This document shows, in pieces, positions 5,129-12,221 of a stretch of DNA of 12,221 bases. Below the pieces are notes generated by a model. It did no database searches and was not told where the DNA came from. It saw only the letters and a list, made by a program, of their open reading frames with translations. Made by a program: the position numbers and the translations under genes. The DNA is from DASSKW01 sp035690065 (lineage in GTDB: Bacteria > Pseudomonadota > Gammaproteobacteria > Natronospirales > REEB76): assembly GCA_035690065.1 (NCBI GenBank), contig DASSKW010000076.1:1-12221 (forward strand). Direction: 5' to 3'. Each line of letters opens with the position of its first letter. Within the stretch, counting starts at the first letter, position 1.

Positions 5129-7657
5129 ATGCGTGTTTCGGGCGCCCTCCGTTACCTGGGGCTCGTGGCGGTTCTGACCGGAGTTTATTACTTCGCGAAC
5201 CGCCTGGGTCTGCTGTTGCGTGTGGATTACGGCGGCGTCAGTCCCATTTGGCCCTCTGCCGGTATCGCCGTCGCGCTGATATGGATCTTCGGCCTGCGCT
5301 GGTGGCCGGTGATCGTGTTGGGCGAATTCCTGAGTGCGTTATACCTCGACCAGACTTTCGCGCTGGGACTCTCCGGTGGCTTGATCCAGTTGATGGAAGC
5401 CCTGTTGTGCACCGCCCTGCTCAAATATCTGCACGTCGGACATCGCTTCCAGAATGCCCGTGATCCATTGTTGTTCGTGTTGATCGCCACGCTGGTGCCG
5501 ATCATCGCGGGGCTGCTCGGGGCAACCGGGTTGTGGCTGAATCATGCCATCCCGCAAGACAAATTCCTGAACGCGGCCCGGACCTGGTGGCTGGGCGATA
5601 CCATGGGCATCCTGATCATCGCGCCGCTGATCGCACAATGGCGCCGCTGGCCCTTCAAGAATTTGCGCGAGACGGGTTACTGGCTGGGTCTTTCGGTGTT
5701 ACTGGTTTTCTGCAGTTACCTGATCCTGCAGTTGCCGAACCTCAACGAGGAAAGCCTGTTCTTCCTGTTGCTGCCGTTCATGGTGCTGGGAGCGGCTCGC
5801 TTCGGCAGCGCCGGCGCCAGCAGCATCGCGCTGCTGCTGGCATTGATGGTGCTGGTATTCAAATACAATTTTGTCAACAGTGAGTTCGACGAGACGGTGC
5901 GGGTGGCGTTCGTCGGAGTTTCAGTCTTCACCGGCTACATGGTCGCCGCGGCATTCGCCGAGCGGAAAAGTGCCAACGTCGCGCTGGATGTCGAACATGA
6001 GCGGGCCCTGGTGACGCTGCAGGCCATCGGCGAAGGCGTGATCTCGACTCGCGCCGACGGCAGCGTGCATTTCATGAACAGTATCGCGGAGCGGCTCACC
6101 AACTGGCGCGCCGAGGAAGCGATCGGCAGGCAGATCGAAGAAATCTTTCCGCTGTCGTTTTCCGAAACCCGCGATAACACCGACGAGCAGGAGAATACGG
6201 TCCGGCATTGCCTGCGGCGCGGTGCCGGTCCCGAGATCCTGACCCGGCGCCTGCTGCGCGATCGCTCCGGGAAGATCCGTCCGGTGGAAGGCGCAATCAC
6301 CCTGGTAAATTCCACCAATGGCGATCTATTGGGCGGCGTGGTGGTATTCCGCGATATATCCGAAGCTGAACAATTACGCGAACGTCTGCTTAAGGAAGCA
6401 ACCCATGACAGTCTCACCGGTCTGCGCAACCGCGCAGCATTCGACCGCAAGTTGCGCGATCTCACTGATACCGTGAAGTCCGATCAGCATTACGCCCTGC
6501 TGTACCTCGATCTCGATCAGTTCAAGATCATCAACGATACTCGCGGCCACGAGATCGGCGACCGGCTGCTGGTGGAACTGACACGTCAGTTGCGCGGCCT
6601 GGTGCATCCGCCCAATGTGATCGCCCGGCTCGGTGGCGACGAGTTCGGCGTCCTGATGATAGATGCCGACGAACGACACACATTGTTGCTTGCTGAAACC
6701 CTGCGGCGCGCAGTACTGGATTATCAATTCAAGGAACGCGAACTCACCTTCACGGTGGGCGTCAGCATGGGCGTGACCTTCTTCTCCGCAGGCGACCGTG
6801 CCCCGGAAGTATTGAGTCGTGCTGACATCGCCTGCTACATCGCCAAGGAATCCGGCCGCAACACGATCCATGTCTATCGTCCCGATGATGCCAGCATGCT
6901 GAAGCATCACTCCGACTTGACGCGTATCTCGCAATTGCAGACCGCCATGAGCGAAGGCCGTTTCCGCCTGTTCGGCCAGCGCATCCAGCGGCTCGACAAC
7001 CGAACCGGGAATGACGCGGGCCAATTCTATGAGGTGCTGTTACGTCTGATGGAAGATGGGCACATCGTCTCGCCCGGCGCCTTTCTGCCAGTCGCCGCTC
7101 GGTATGGCCTGTCATCCATGATCGACGAGTGGGTGATGAATGAGAGTTTCAAACTGCTGGCAACACCACGTCTCGCAAACGCCCAACTCAGCATCAATCT
7201 GACTGCGCGCACCATCGACTCGCCGGATTTCATGCGTCAACTGATGGAACAGATTGCCCGTTACAGGATTAACCCGCGGCGGATATGTTTTGAAGTCACC
7301 GAGAATGTCGCGTTCGAGAACCTGAACCGTGCTGTGGAGACCATGCAGCGATTGAACGAGAAAGGATTCAGGTTCGCGCTCGACGACTTCGGCACCGGCG
7401 TCGCGAGTTTCAGTTATCTGCAATCCATCCCGGTACACTATGTGAAGATAGACGGCAGCTTCGTACAAAAATATGCCGACGATCCGGCCAACCCGTTGAT
7501 CATCCGTACCCTGTCGGAACTGGCAAAACTGCGCGGGATCGAGTGCATCGCCGAATGCGTCGAGAACGAGTTCACCCGGAACGAACTGCAGAAACTGGGC
7601 GTCAGCTTCGGCCAGGGTTACTTCCTGCACAAACCGGAGCCATTCACGGCAGCTTAG
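5129..7657 (+). CDS. Membrane-bound diguanylate cyclase/phosphodiesterase, MASE1-PAS-GGDEF-EAL
   Basis: An 842-residue inner-membrane cyclic-di-GMP enzyme. Residues 8-280 form a MASE1-type sensor with about eight or more hydrophobic helices. A PAS domain follows (about 290-415), then GGDEF (about 420-585) and EAL (about 598-838). The cyclase signature LGGDEF is intact (501-506), with DLDQFKIIND at 461-470. The inhibitory I-site that is normally RxxD reads HPPN (493-496), so product inhibition is probably lost. The EAL motif reads EVL (635-637). The expected metal and catalytic residues are present: E635, N690, E722, E725, D752/D753, K773, E809 and Q829, so phosphodiesterase activity is likely. 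ATG at 5129 is preferred over the in-frame ATG at 5078, because AAAGGAA lies 7 nt upstream and MASE1 begins there. It stops 16 bp from the convergent marR. The sensed signal is unknown. Confidence 0.93.
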   Translation: MRVSGALRYLGLVAVLTGVYYFANRLGLLLRVDYGGVSPIWPSAGIAVALIWIFGLRWWPVIVLGEFLSALYLDQTFALGLSGGLIQLMEALLCTALLKYLHVGHRFQNARDPLLFVLIATLVPIIAGLLGATGLWLNHAIPQDKFLNAARTWWLGDTMGILIIAPLIAQWRRWPFKNLRETGYWLGLSVLLVFCSYLILQLPNLNEESLFFLLLPFMVLGAARFGSAGASSIALLLALMVLVFKYNFVNSEFDETVRVAFVGVSVFTGYMVAAAFAERKSANVALDVEHERALVTLQAIGEGVISTRADGSVHFMNSIAERLTNWRAEEAIGRQIEEIFPLSFSETRDNTDEQENTVRHCLRRGAGPEILTRRLLRDRSGKIRPVEGAITLVNSTNGDLLGGVVVFRDISEAEQLRERLLKEATHDSLTGLRNRAAFDRKLRDLTDTVKSDQHYALLYLDLDQFKIINDTRGHEIGDRLLVELTRQLRGLVHPPNVIARLGGDEFGVLMIDADERHTLLLAETLRRAVLDYQFKERELTFTVGVSMGVTFFSAGDRAPEVLSRADIACYIAKESGRNTIHVYRPDDASMLKHHSDLTRISQLQTAMSEGRFRLFGQRIQRLDNRTGNDAGQFYEVLLRLMEDGHIVSPGAFLPVAARYGLSSMIDEWVMNESFKLLATPRLANAQLSINLTARTIDSPDFMRQLMEQIARYRINPRRICFEVTENVAFENLNRAVETMQRLNEKGFRFALDDFGTGVASFSYLQSIPVHYVKIDGSFVQKYADDPANPLIIRTLSELAKLRGIECIAECVENEFTRNELQKLGVSFGQGYFLHKPEPFTAA

Positions 7658-7673
7658 ATAGAAATCTGTATCG

Positions 7674-8135
7674 TCAGGGCAGCAGTTCGCGCAGCGTCGG
7701 TGCGGTCGCTTCCAGTTCCTGACGATGCGCAGTGACCAGTTTGCGCAAGATGTTCTCGCCCTTGGCGGTAAGGTGCAGATACACCACGCGCCGGTCCTGG
7801 TGCGAACTCATCCGCCGCACCAACCCGTGTGTCACCAGCTTGTTTATCAAGGTCACGGCACTGTTGTGCCGGATATGCAGACTGTGGGCCAATTCTCCCA
7901 CTGCGAGTTTCTGCTGCCGGGTACCGAAGCGGATTGCAAGCAAGGCCTGATACTGGTTGGGGGTGATACCGACCTGCTTCAGGATGGCTTTGCTGGCGCT
8001 CATGAATCCACGCAAGGCATCCCGCCACGCGGTCACGGTCAGGTAATCGGCTTCGGTGATCGGGCGCTCGTGAGCTGGTGTGGCTAGCGATGTGTCACGG
8101 GGGACAAGTCGTAGTCCCTGTCTGCTGGTCCTCAT
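7674..8135 (-). CDS. MarR family transcriptional regulator (paralogue 1)
   Basis: A 153-residue winged-helix DNA-binding protein, usual length for MarR. An N-terminal dimerisation helix region (about 30-56) leads into the DNA-binding part: LAVGELAHSLHIRHNS (77-92), the recognition helix through LINKLV (96-101), and the wing around DRRVVYLHLT (114-123). There are no cysteines, so it is not an OhrR-type thiol sensor. A strong AGGAGAGGAG lies just upstream of the ATG. It is the last gene of the leftward ctaG-pcuC-sco run, 74 bp after sco, so it may be co-transcribed or have its own promoter. It is visibly related to the MarR at 11723-12154 (shared DY.TV..WRD.LR.F, RHNS, LIN.LV, VRR, DRR). Its ligand is unknown; the ctaG/clcA region is the natural target to suspect. 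Confidence 0.92.
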   Translation of the reverse strand: MRTSRQGLRLVPRDTSLATPAHERPITEADYLTVTAWRDALRGFMSASKAILKQVGITPNQYQALLAIRFGTRQQKLAVGELAHSLHIRHNSAVTLINKLVTHGLVRRMSSHQDRRVVYLHLTAKGENILRKLVTAHRQELEATAPTLRELLP

Positions 8136-8209
8136 GCTGAACTCCTCTCCTTGTCTCTGCTACCTCGCAGCATCAGCGCAACAGGTCTTCACTGTATCCG
8201 CCTGATCTT

Positions 8210-8794
8210 TCACTCCGCCAACAGGCGCTTCAGGTCGGTCGCGACTACGTCCGGTTTATCGCCAAAACCCGCCAGTAACCTGGCCTTGCCCTGCTTGTCG
8301 AAGATGAAGATCGCGCTGCTGTGGTACACGGTGTAATTGCCCTGGGCATCCGGCTCGCCGAGCCGATATGCGACCCGGTAGCGTTTCGTCAGGGCCTGTA
8401 GTTGGGCCTGACTACCCGTGAGTCCAACGAACCAGGGACCGAATGCGTTGACATACTTCTTCAATACAGTCGGTGTATCTCGCGCCGGGTCCACCGAGAC
8501 GAACAGCACCTGCACCTGATTGGCCTGCGCCCCGAGCTGCCGGATCGCGGTGCCGAGGTCGGCGAGCGTGGTCGGACAGACATCCGGGCAATGGGTATAG
8601 CCGAAATACAGCAAAGTGAGTTTGCCGAGAAAGGCGCTCTGATCTACTGGCTGACCATCGTCACGGGTCAGGTTGAATTGCAGATCCGGCATATGGCCGG
8701 TGAGATTGAGCAGCCCCCAGGGTTTTTGTGGGGCCTGCTGCCCACAGCCGGATAACAGCATGAAGCTCAGCAAAAACAATCCGATGCGTTTCAT
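8210..8794 (-). CDS. sco: Sco1/SenC family copper-binding lipoprotein
   Basis: A thioredoxin-fold membrane-anchored protein that helps build the CuA centre of cytochrome oxidase, as copper donor or as thiol reductant. The 194-residue product has a lipoprotein signal with lipobox LLSGC (acylated Cys17). The copper ligands are complete: Cys69 and Cys73 in THCPDVCP (67-74) and His158 in VYHSS. SVDPARDTP (100-108) and FIFDKQGK (163-170) are also family-typical. The start overlaps the pcuC stop as ATGA (8791-8794), so the two are probably translationally coupled. This places it in the periplasm, anchored to the membrane by lipid, working with PCuAC. Confidence 0.95.
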   Translation of the reverse strand: MKRIGLFLLSFMLLSGCGQQAPQKPWGLLNLTGHMPDLQFNLTRDDGQPVDQSAFLGKLTLLYFGYTHCPDVCPTTLADLGTAIRQLGAQANQVQVLFVSVDPARDTPTVLKKYVNAFGPWFVGLTGSQAQLQALTKRYRVAYRLGEPDAQGNYTVYHSSAIFIFDKQGKARLLAGFGDKPDVVATDLKRLLAE

Positions 8795-9216
8795 TTTCCG
8801 GTCGCTCCTCTCACTGTGAACTGGATGGTCTGCTTGCTCCCGTCCGCGAAATGCAGAGTCAAGGCGACATGCTGGCCGACTGCAAGTGGCTGCTTGCGGC
8901 CCATCAGCATCAGGTGATAACCGCCTGGCGCGAAATCCAGGCTCTTGCCGGCAGGGATGCTGATCTTCGCCAGATGCATCATCTCTTCCATGCCGGCGTG
9001 ATTCATACTCTGATGGAACTGCACTGTGGCAAAGTCAGGGCTGCTGGCCGAGACCAGCGTGATCTCACGCGGGCTGCTGTTCACGACGTGCACGTAACCG
9101 GCCAGCGGCAGATCGCCGGGCAACAGACGCACCCAGGCATTCGAGACGACCAGATCGGCGGCATACAGCGGCGCGACGATCGACATCAGCGCTACCGCGA
9201 TCAACAACTTGCGCAT
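8791..9216 (-). CDS. pcuC: PCuAC family periplasmic copper chaperone
   Basis: A periplasmic Cu(I) carrier that loads the oxidase CuA site, typically together with Sco. The 141-residue product has a signal peptide (about 1-19, cut near LYA-AD) and the full copper motif with exact spacing: His68-x10-Met79-x21-His101-x-Met103, the last two in GGYHLMLMG (98-106). The frame is open further upstream, to an ATG at 9270, but that would overlap ctaG and spoil the signal peptide. The ATG at 9216 is preceded by AAGGAGAATGCC, a good ribosome binding site. It sits 16 bp after ctaG and overlaps sco by 4 bp, so this is one transcriptional unit. Confidence 0.95.
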   Translation of the reverse strand: MRKLLIAVALMSIVAPLYAADLVVSNAWVRLLPGDLPLAGYVHVVNSSPREITLVSASSPDFATVQFHQSMNHAGMEEMMHLAKISIPAGKSLDFAPGGYHLMLMGRKQPLAVGQHVALTLHFADGSKQTIQFTVRGATGK

Positions 9217-9232
9217 GGCATTCTCCTTGAAA

Positions 9233-10102
9233 TCAGGTCGAAGTGAGTGGCTCTGATATCGCCGCGGCACGCGGTGCTTGATCGCCGCGGTTATCGCGTA
9301 TCCAGCGGCTGAATACCACCAGCCCCGCCACCACGCTCATCATGCAGGACGGTATCCAGGTGATCAGACCGCCGATGTGCTGATCGGTGATCGGGCTGAC
9401 CGGCCAGATGCGGCCGCAGATCGCGTACACGGTATAGAGATCGGTACGGCTGAGGCCGATATACGCTCCCAGCATCAACTGCGGGATCATGATCGCCCAC
9501 AGCAGCAACAGACGGGTACCGAAACCGGTGCGCGCGCCTGCCTGCTTCGAGCGGGGATCGAGTATCAGCCACCAGAACAAGAGTCCGTCCAGCGCCATGC
9601 TCCAGTTCATTACATCATAGAGCGAGGCATCCAGCATGGCCTTGAAATGCAGGGTCGGCATCAACCACAAGAAGATCAGCCCGATAAAGACCGACGCCGC
9701 CAGCAGCGGTTGCTGGATCAACCTGTAGATGCCGCGCGTGACCCGATTGCGCCACAGCGGATATAACCAGTTGCGGCGGACCGATAGCGGGATACCGCTC
9801 GCGATCACCGCATGGGGCACTGCCAGCATGATCAGGAAGGGAGCGAGATGATGCAGTACCAGATGCTGAAGCCGGTGGATCCAGAACATGTGCTGTGCGA
9901 AATAATCGAAATGGGTCTGCAGTACCACATAGATCAGGATCACGCCGAGGAAATACAGACTGCTGCGCCAGAAACCGGCCGGCAGCCCGGCACGACGGCG
10001 CGCCCTCATCCCCGCTATATAAGAGCCACACGCCAGCACGCAGACCGTGAACACGGTCGGCGAAAACTCCCAAGGCGTAAGCCAGACGGCAATCGGATAC
10101 AT
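9233..10102 (-). CDS. ctaG: caa3-type CtaG cytochrome c oxidase assembly factor
   Basis: A polytopic inner-membrane protein of the caa3_CtaG family, implicated in copper insertion during haem-copper oxidase assembly. The 289-residue product has about seven hydrophobic helices. Its histidine-rich signature is FAQHMFWIHRLQHLVLHH (68-85), with LWLMPTLH (145-152) and the C-terminal DQHIGGLITWIP (240-251) also typical. It is distinct from the Cox11-type protein that shares the name CtaG. It is the first gene of the leftward unit ctaG-pcuC-sco(-marR). The ATG at 10102 has only a weak CAGG upstream. No oxidase subunit genes are in the window. Confidence 0.9.
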   Translation of the reverse strand: MYPIAVWLTPWEFSPTVFTVCVLACGSYIAGMRARRRAGLPAGFWRSSLYFLGVILIYVVLQTHFDYFAQHMFWIHRLQHLVLHHLAPFLIMLAVPHAVIASGIPLSVRRNWLYPLWRNRVTRGIYRLIQQPLLAASVFIGLIFLWLMPTLHFKAMLDASLYDVMNWSMALDGLLFWWLILDPRSKQAGARTGFGTRLLLLWAIMIPQLMLGAYIGLSRTDLYTVYAICGRIWPVSPITDQHIGGLITWIPSCMMSVVAGLVVFSRWIRDNRGDQAPRAAAISEPLTST

Positions 10103-10164
10103 GGCCTGAAATCAATCCCCACCGTGGCGGCGGGCGATGCAGAGAGAGCACATGACGGTAGCAA

Positions 10165-10193
10165 CCGGAGGTGCTGGAGTCCGGCAAACGGAC
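10165..10193 (-). promoter_or_regulatory. Overlapping inverted repeats in the ctaG leader
   Basis: CCGGA (10165-10169) pairs with TCCGG (10180-10184) across 10 nt. GTCCG (10179-10183) pairs with CGGAC (10189-10193) across 5 nt. The two share bases 10180-10183, so only one can form at a time. They lie about 60-90 nt upstream of ctaG, within its leader if the candidate promoter at 10224-10252 is right. They could be alternative RNA hairpins or operators; arms of 5 bp may also arise by chance. Confidence 0.25.
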
Positions 10194-10223
10194 GCCGCAG
10201 GACGCTGTTGCAGGAGGAGCTGA

Positions 10224-10252
10224 ATGGTAGCAGACGCAGTAAAACACCGCAA
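10224..10252 (-). promoter_or_regulatory. Candidate sigma-70 promoter for ctaG-pcuC-sco
   Basis: On the minus strand TTGCGG (-35, 10247-10252) and TACCAT (-10, 10224-10229) are separated by exactly 17 bp, with a TG extension (TGCTACCAT). The -35 is poor; the extended -10 helps. Transcription would start near 10217, giving a leader of about 115 nt. Confidence 0.35.
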
Positions 10253-10272
10253 AAATACCTCATCCGGACGAC

Positions 10273-10300
10273 TCACCATGTCTGCGGCCACCAATGGTGA
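10273..10300. promoter_or_regulatory. Operator-like inverted repeat TCACCAT-N14-ATGGTGA
   Basis: Perfect 7-bp half-sites have centres 21 bp apart, two helical turns, as expected for a dimer reading one face of DNA. The site lies 49-76 bp upstream of the clcA start and about 20 bp behind the candidate ctaG -35, so one bound protein could control both directions. Either of the two nearby MarR proteins is a candidate binder; this is inference. Confidence 0.4.
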
Positions 10301-10348
10301 TAAAGTAGCCGCTCTCCGATTCACGAACAAAAAAGCATCTGATCTGAC

Positions 10349-11674
10349 ATGCGTCGTCAGCTATTAGGCTATCTCTCGGTCCGCGACTGGAAAACGCGTC
10401 TGATCTTCTGGTCGGCGGCCCTGGCGGTCGGCGCTGTCGCCGCAGCCTTCACGCTCGCCAGCAACTGGACGATGGCCCTGCACAGCCGGATCATGACGCA
10501 TTCGCACTGGTGGACACTGCTGCTGGCCCCGTTCGGGCTCGGCTTTGCGGCGCTGCTGACACGCTATGTATTTCCGGGCAGCGAAGGCAGCGGTATCCCG
10601 CAGGCGATCGCCGCCCTGCGCAGCGACAAGGACGACATGCGCCACAAGGTGCTGTCGATGCGCATCGCCGTCGGCAAGATCCTGATCGCGCTGATCGCGT
10701 TCGTGAGCGGCGCCTCCATCGGCCGCGAAGGACCGACCGTCCACATCGGCGCCTCGATGATGTTCTCGGCAGGCCGCTTCACCCGTTTTCCGCCCCACTA
10801 CATCCGCCACGGCCTGATCATGGCGGGAGGTGCCGCCGGCATCGCCGCCGCATTCAATACGCCCATCGCCGGTATCATCTTCGCCATCGAAGAGATGGCG
10901 CGCTTCTACGAAGAGAAAGCCACCGGCATGTTGCTGGTCGCGGTACTGATCGCGGGTTTGGGCGCGATGGCACTGCTCGGCAACTACACCTACTTCGGCG
11001 TGACCAGTTCCAGCTTCACCCACTTTGAAGCATGGATCGCAGTCCCGGTGTGCGGCATCATCGGCGGGCTCCTGGGCGGTGGCTTCAGTTCCCTGCTGGT
11101 CAGTAGCATGCGGCGTATTCGGGGCCTTTTTCACAAGCACACTTTCCTGGTCGCCGCCGGCTGCGGTCTGGCCATCGCGGTGTTGGGGCTGCTATCGGAT
11201 GGCGGCTCGTATGGTACCGGTTACAGTCAGGCGCGGATGCTGCTCGAAGGCCAGAGTCAGACTCATTACCTGTTCCCGCTCTACAAGATCCTCGCCACCA
11301 TCGCCTCATACCTGAGCGGGATTCCGGGCGGCATATTCTCGCCCTCACTGTCGGCCGGCGCCGGGCTGGGCGCGGACCTCGCACCGTTGATGCCGTACGC
11401 ACCGCCAGCGACCGTGATCGTCCTCGGCATGTGTGGTTACTTCACCGGTGTGGTGCAGACGCCGCTGACCGCGTCCGTCATCATGATGGAGATGGTGAAC
11501 GATCACGCCATGGTGTTCCCGATCATGGCCACCGCGTTCATCGCCCTGGGTGCGTCGAAGTTGCTCTGCCGGCATCCGGTGTACTGGTCGTTGGCCGAGG
11601 ATTTCCTGGCCCCGCCGCCAGCGGAACCCGCCCCCGCCGAAGACAGCAACGACATCACCCTGCGATCAGGCTGA
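10349..11674 (+). CDS. clcA: ClC-type chloride channel / Cl-/H+ antiporter
   Basis: A 441-residue inner-membrane protein that exchanges chloride for protons, or passes chloride. All selectivity motifs of the ClC fold are present: GSGIPQ (80-85), GREGPT (125-130) with gating Glu127, GIFSPS (328-333), and the late Tyr412 in HPVYWSL. IEEMARF (180-186) provides the inner Glu pair equivalent to E202/E203 of E. coli ClcA, which favours coupled antiport over a channel. There are no C-terminal CBS domains; instead the tail is a short Pro/Ala-rich stretch (421-430). No ribosome binding site is visible before ATG 10349, but no other start is possible near the first helix. The gene is divergent from ctaG and convergent with the second marR. 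ClC antiporters serve in acid resistance in enteric bacteria; that role here is inferred. Confidence 0.95.
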   Translation: MRRQLLGYLSVRDWKTRLIFWSAALAVGAVAAAFTLASNWTMALHSRIMTHSHWWTLLLAPFGLGFAALLTRYVFPGSEGSGIPQAIAALRSDKDDMRHKVLSMRIAVGKILIALIAFVSGASIGREGPTVHIGASMMFSAGRFTRFPPHYIRHGLIMAGGAAGIAAAFNTPIAGIIFAIEEMARFYEEKATGMLLVAVLIAGLGAMALLGNYTYFGVTSSSFTHFEAWIAVPVCGIIGGLLGGGFSSLLVSSMRRIRGLFHKHTFLVAAGCGLAIAVLGLLSDGGSYGTGYSQARMLLEGQSQTHYLFPLYKILATIASYLSGIPGGIFSPSLSAGAGLGADLAPLMPYAPPATVIVLGMCGYFTGVVQTPLTASVIMMEMVNDHAMVFPIMATAFIALGASKLLCRHPVYWSLAEDFLAPPPAEPAPAEDSNDITLRSG

Positions 11675-11684
11675 TTCCATTATG

Positions 11685-11715
11685 GGAGTACTCCGGTCCT
11701 GCCAACACAAGACCG
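11685..11715 (+). terminator. Inverted repeats after clcA, possible weak terminator
   Basis: The 48-bp convergent gap holds a perfect palindrome GGAGTACTCC (11685-11694) and a stem CGGTC/GACCG (11694-11698 with 11711-11715) with a 12-nt loop. Neither is followed by a T-run, so termination would be weak or factor-assisted. Confidence 0.25.
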
Positions 11716-11722
11716 AGGCAAT

Positions 11723-12154
11723 TCAAGTCCTGGGCCTTAAAAGCGCCTTGCGCAGGGTCGGCAGAAAATCGGTGATCACGCGACTGTGTCCATGTACCAG
11801 TTTATCGAGCGTGCGTTTACCCTTCGGCGCCAACTGCAGCAACATGCTGCGTCGGTCGTGTGGCGACGGGATGCGCCGGACATGCCCCTTGTGCACCAGC
11901 TGATTGATCAACACCACCACGCTGTTGTGACGCATATGCAGACGGATCGCCAGCAAGCCCACCGTCATGTCCTCCTTCGTTTCCGCAGATGACACGATCT
12001 CGAGCAACACCTGATACTGCAACAGGGTGATCCCATGCCGTTTTATGTCTGTGTTGCTGAAATGGATGAATTCACGTAGCACGTCACGCCATAGCGCCAC
12101 GGTACGGTAATCACGCGTACTGGTATCGATCTGCGGTTGCTTTTTCCCTGCCAT
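11723..12154 (-). CDS. MarR family transcriptional regulator (paralogue 2)
   Basis: A 143-residue winged-helix regulator, clearly related to the MarR at 7674-8135. Shared landmarks are DYRTVALWRDVLREF (15-29), GIT..QYQ (41-48), LHMRHNSVVVLINQLV (72-87), HVRR (91-94) and wing DRRSMLLQL (100-108). By eye the two agree at roughly 40% of positions over the common core, with one residue inserted here before the recognition helix. It contains no cysteine. A GGGAG lies 7 nt before the ATG. It is convergent with clcA, 48 bp away. Its promoter region is mostly in the last 67 bp of the window, where I see no clear operator. The ligand and target are unknown. Confidence 0.92.
   Translation of the reverse strand: MAGKKQPQIDTSTRDYRTVALWRDVLREFIHFSNTDIKRHGITLLQYQVLLEIVSSAETKEDMTVGLLAIRLHMRHNSVVVLINQLVHKGHVRRIPSPHDRRSMLLQLAPKGKRTLDKLVHGHSRVITDFLPTLRKALLRPRT
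11739..11753 (-). terminator. Short GC hairpin plus TTTT inside the end of marR paralogue 2
   Basis: On the minus strand GCGC-AAG-GCGC is followed directly by TTTT, which has the shape of an intrinsic terminator. The stem is only 4 bp and lies within the last codons of the gene, before the stop, so it is a weak candidate. Confidence 0.2.
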
Positions 12155-12221
12155 GACACATCTCCCGCGAGGCCATTGCCGGTCTCGTATCCCCTGATTG
12201 TTAGCTGAGTCTTTATCGGAA
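12155..12221. other. Upstream region of marR paralogue 2, truncated by the window
   Basis: 67 bp ahead of the gene at 11723-12154. It holds that gene's ribosome binding site; no promoter or palindrome of note is seen. The neighbour beyond the window edge is unknown. Confidence 0.4.

Noticed and set aside
10510..11028. 172-codon plus-strand frame inside clcA
   Set aside because: Arg-rich out-of-frame shadow of clcA, typical of GC-rich coding DNA.
12200..12215. TTAGCTGA-like MarR box upstream of the second MarR gene
   Set aside because: It departs from symmetry, no second copy is found near the first MarR gene or clcA, and such 8-mers occur by chance.
1..12221. tRNA, rRNA, CRISPR, insertion sequence, phage or integration site
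   Set aside because: No cloverleaf, repeat-spacer pattern, transposase motif, or flanking direct and inverted terminal repeats were seen.

Overview
This window is GC-rich, densely packed bacterial chromosome with ten supported protein genes. The gene families point to a Gram-negative proteobacterium: a two-partner-secretion outer-membrane transporter, SapC, a MASE1-type cyclic-di-GMP enzyme, and the periplasmic copper chaperones PCuAC and Sco1. An aerobic beta- or gammaproteobacterium is the best guess, but the sequence does not fix the genus. I see no tRNA, rRNA, CRISPR array, insertion sequence or phage gene.

Left part (1-3913): a TpsB/ShlB-type outer-membrane transporter gene reads leftward from a TTG start. 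It is divergent from a rightward pair, sapC and a sulfotransferase-like gene. The 339-bp gap between them (1686-2024) holds no convincing gene but carries four separate inverted repeats, so it is probably a dense control region. No TpsA substrate gene is present; it may lie beyond position 1, downstream of tpsB.

Middle part (3914-7657): a DUF1684 gene reads leftward, convergent with the sulfotransferase. It is divergent from a large membrane-bound MASE1-PAS-GGDEF-EAL protein, which probably makes and/or breaks cyclic-di-GMP in response to a signal sensed at the inner membrane.

Right part (7658-12221): a leftward run ctaG - pcuC - sco - marR encodes assembly factors that deliver copper to a haem-copper oxidase, followed by a MarR-type regulator. 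Divergent from ctaG is a ClC-type chloride/proton antiporter gene, clcA. It is followed, convergently, by a second MarR regulator that is clearly a paralogue of the first. Two related, cysteine-free MarR proteins therefore bracket the copper-assembly run and the ClC gene. The 246-bp ctaG/clcA divergent region contains a 7+14+7 operator-like inverted repeat, a candidate ctaG promoter and overlapping short inverted repeats in the ctaG leader. Joint control of oxidase copper loading and chloride/proton exchange by the MarR pair is the most interesting hypothesis here, but it is inference.
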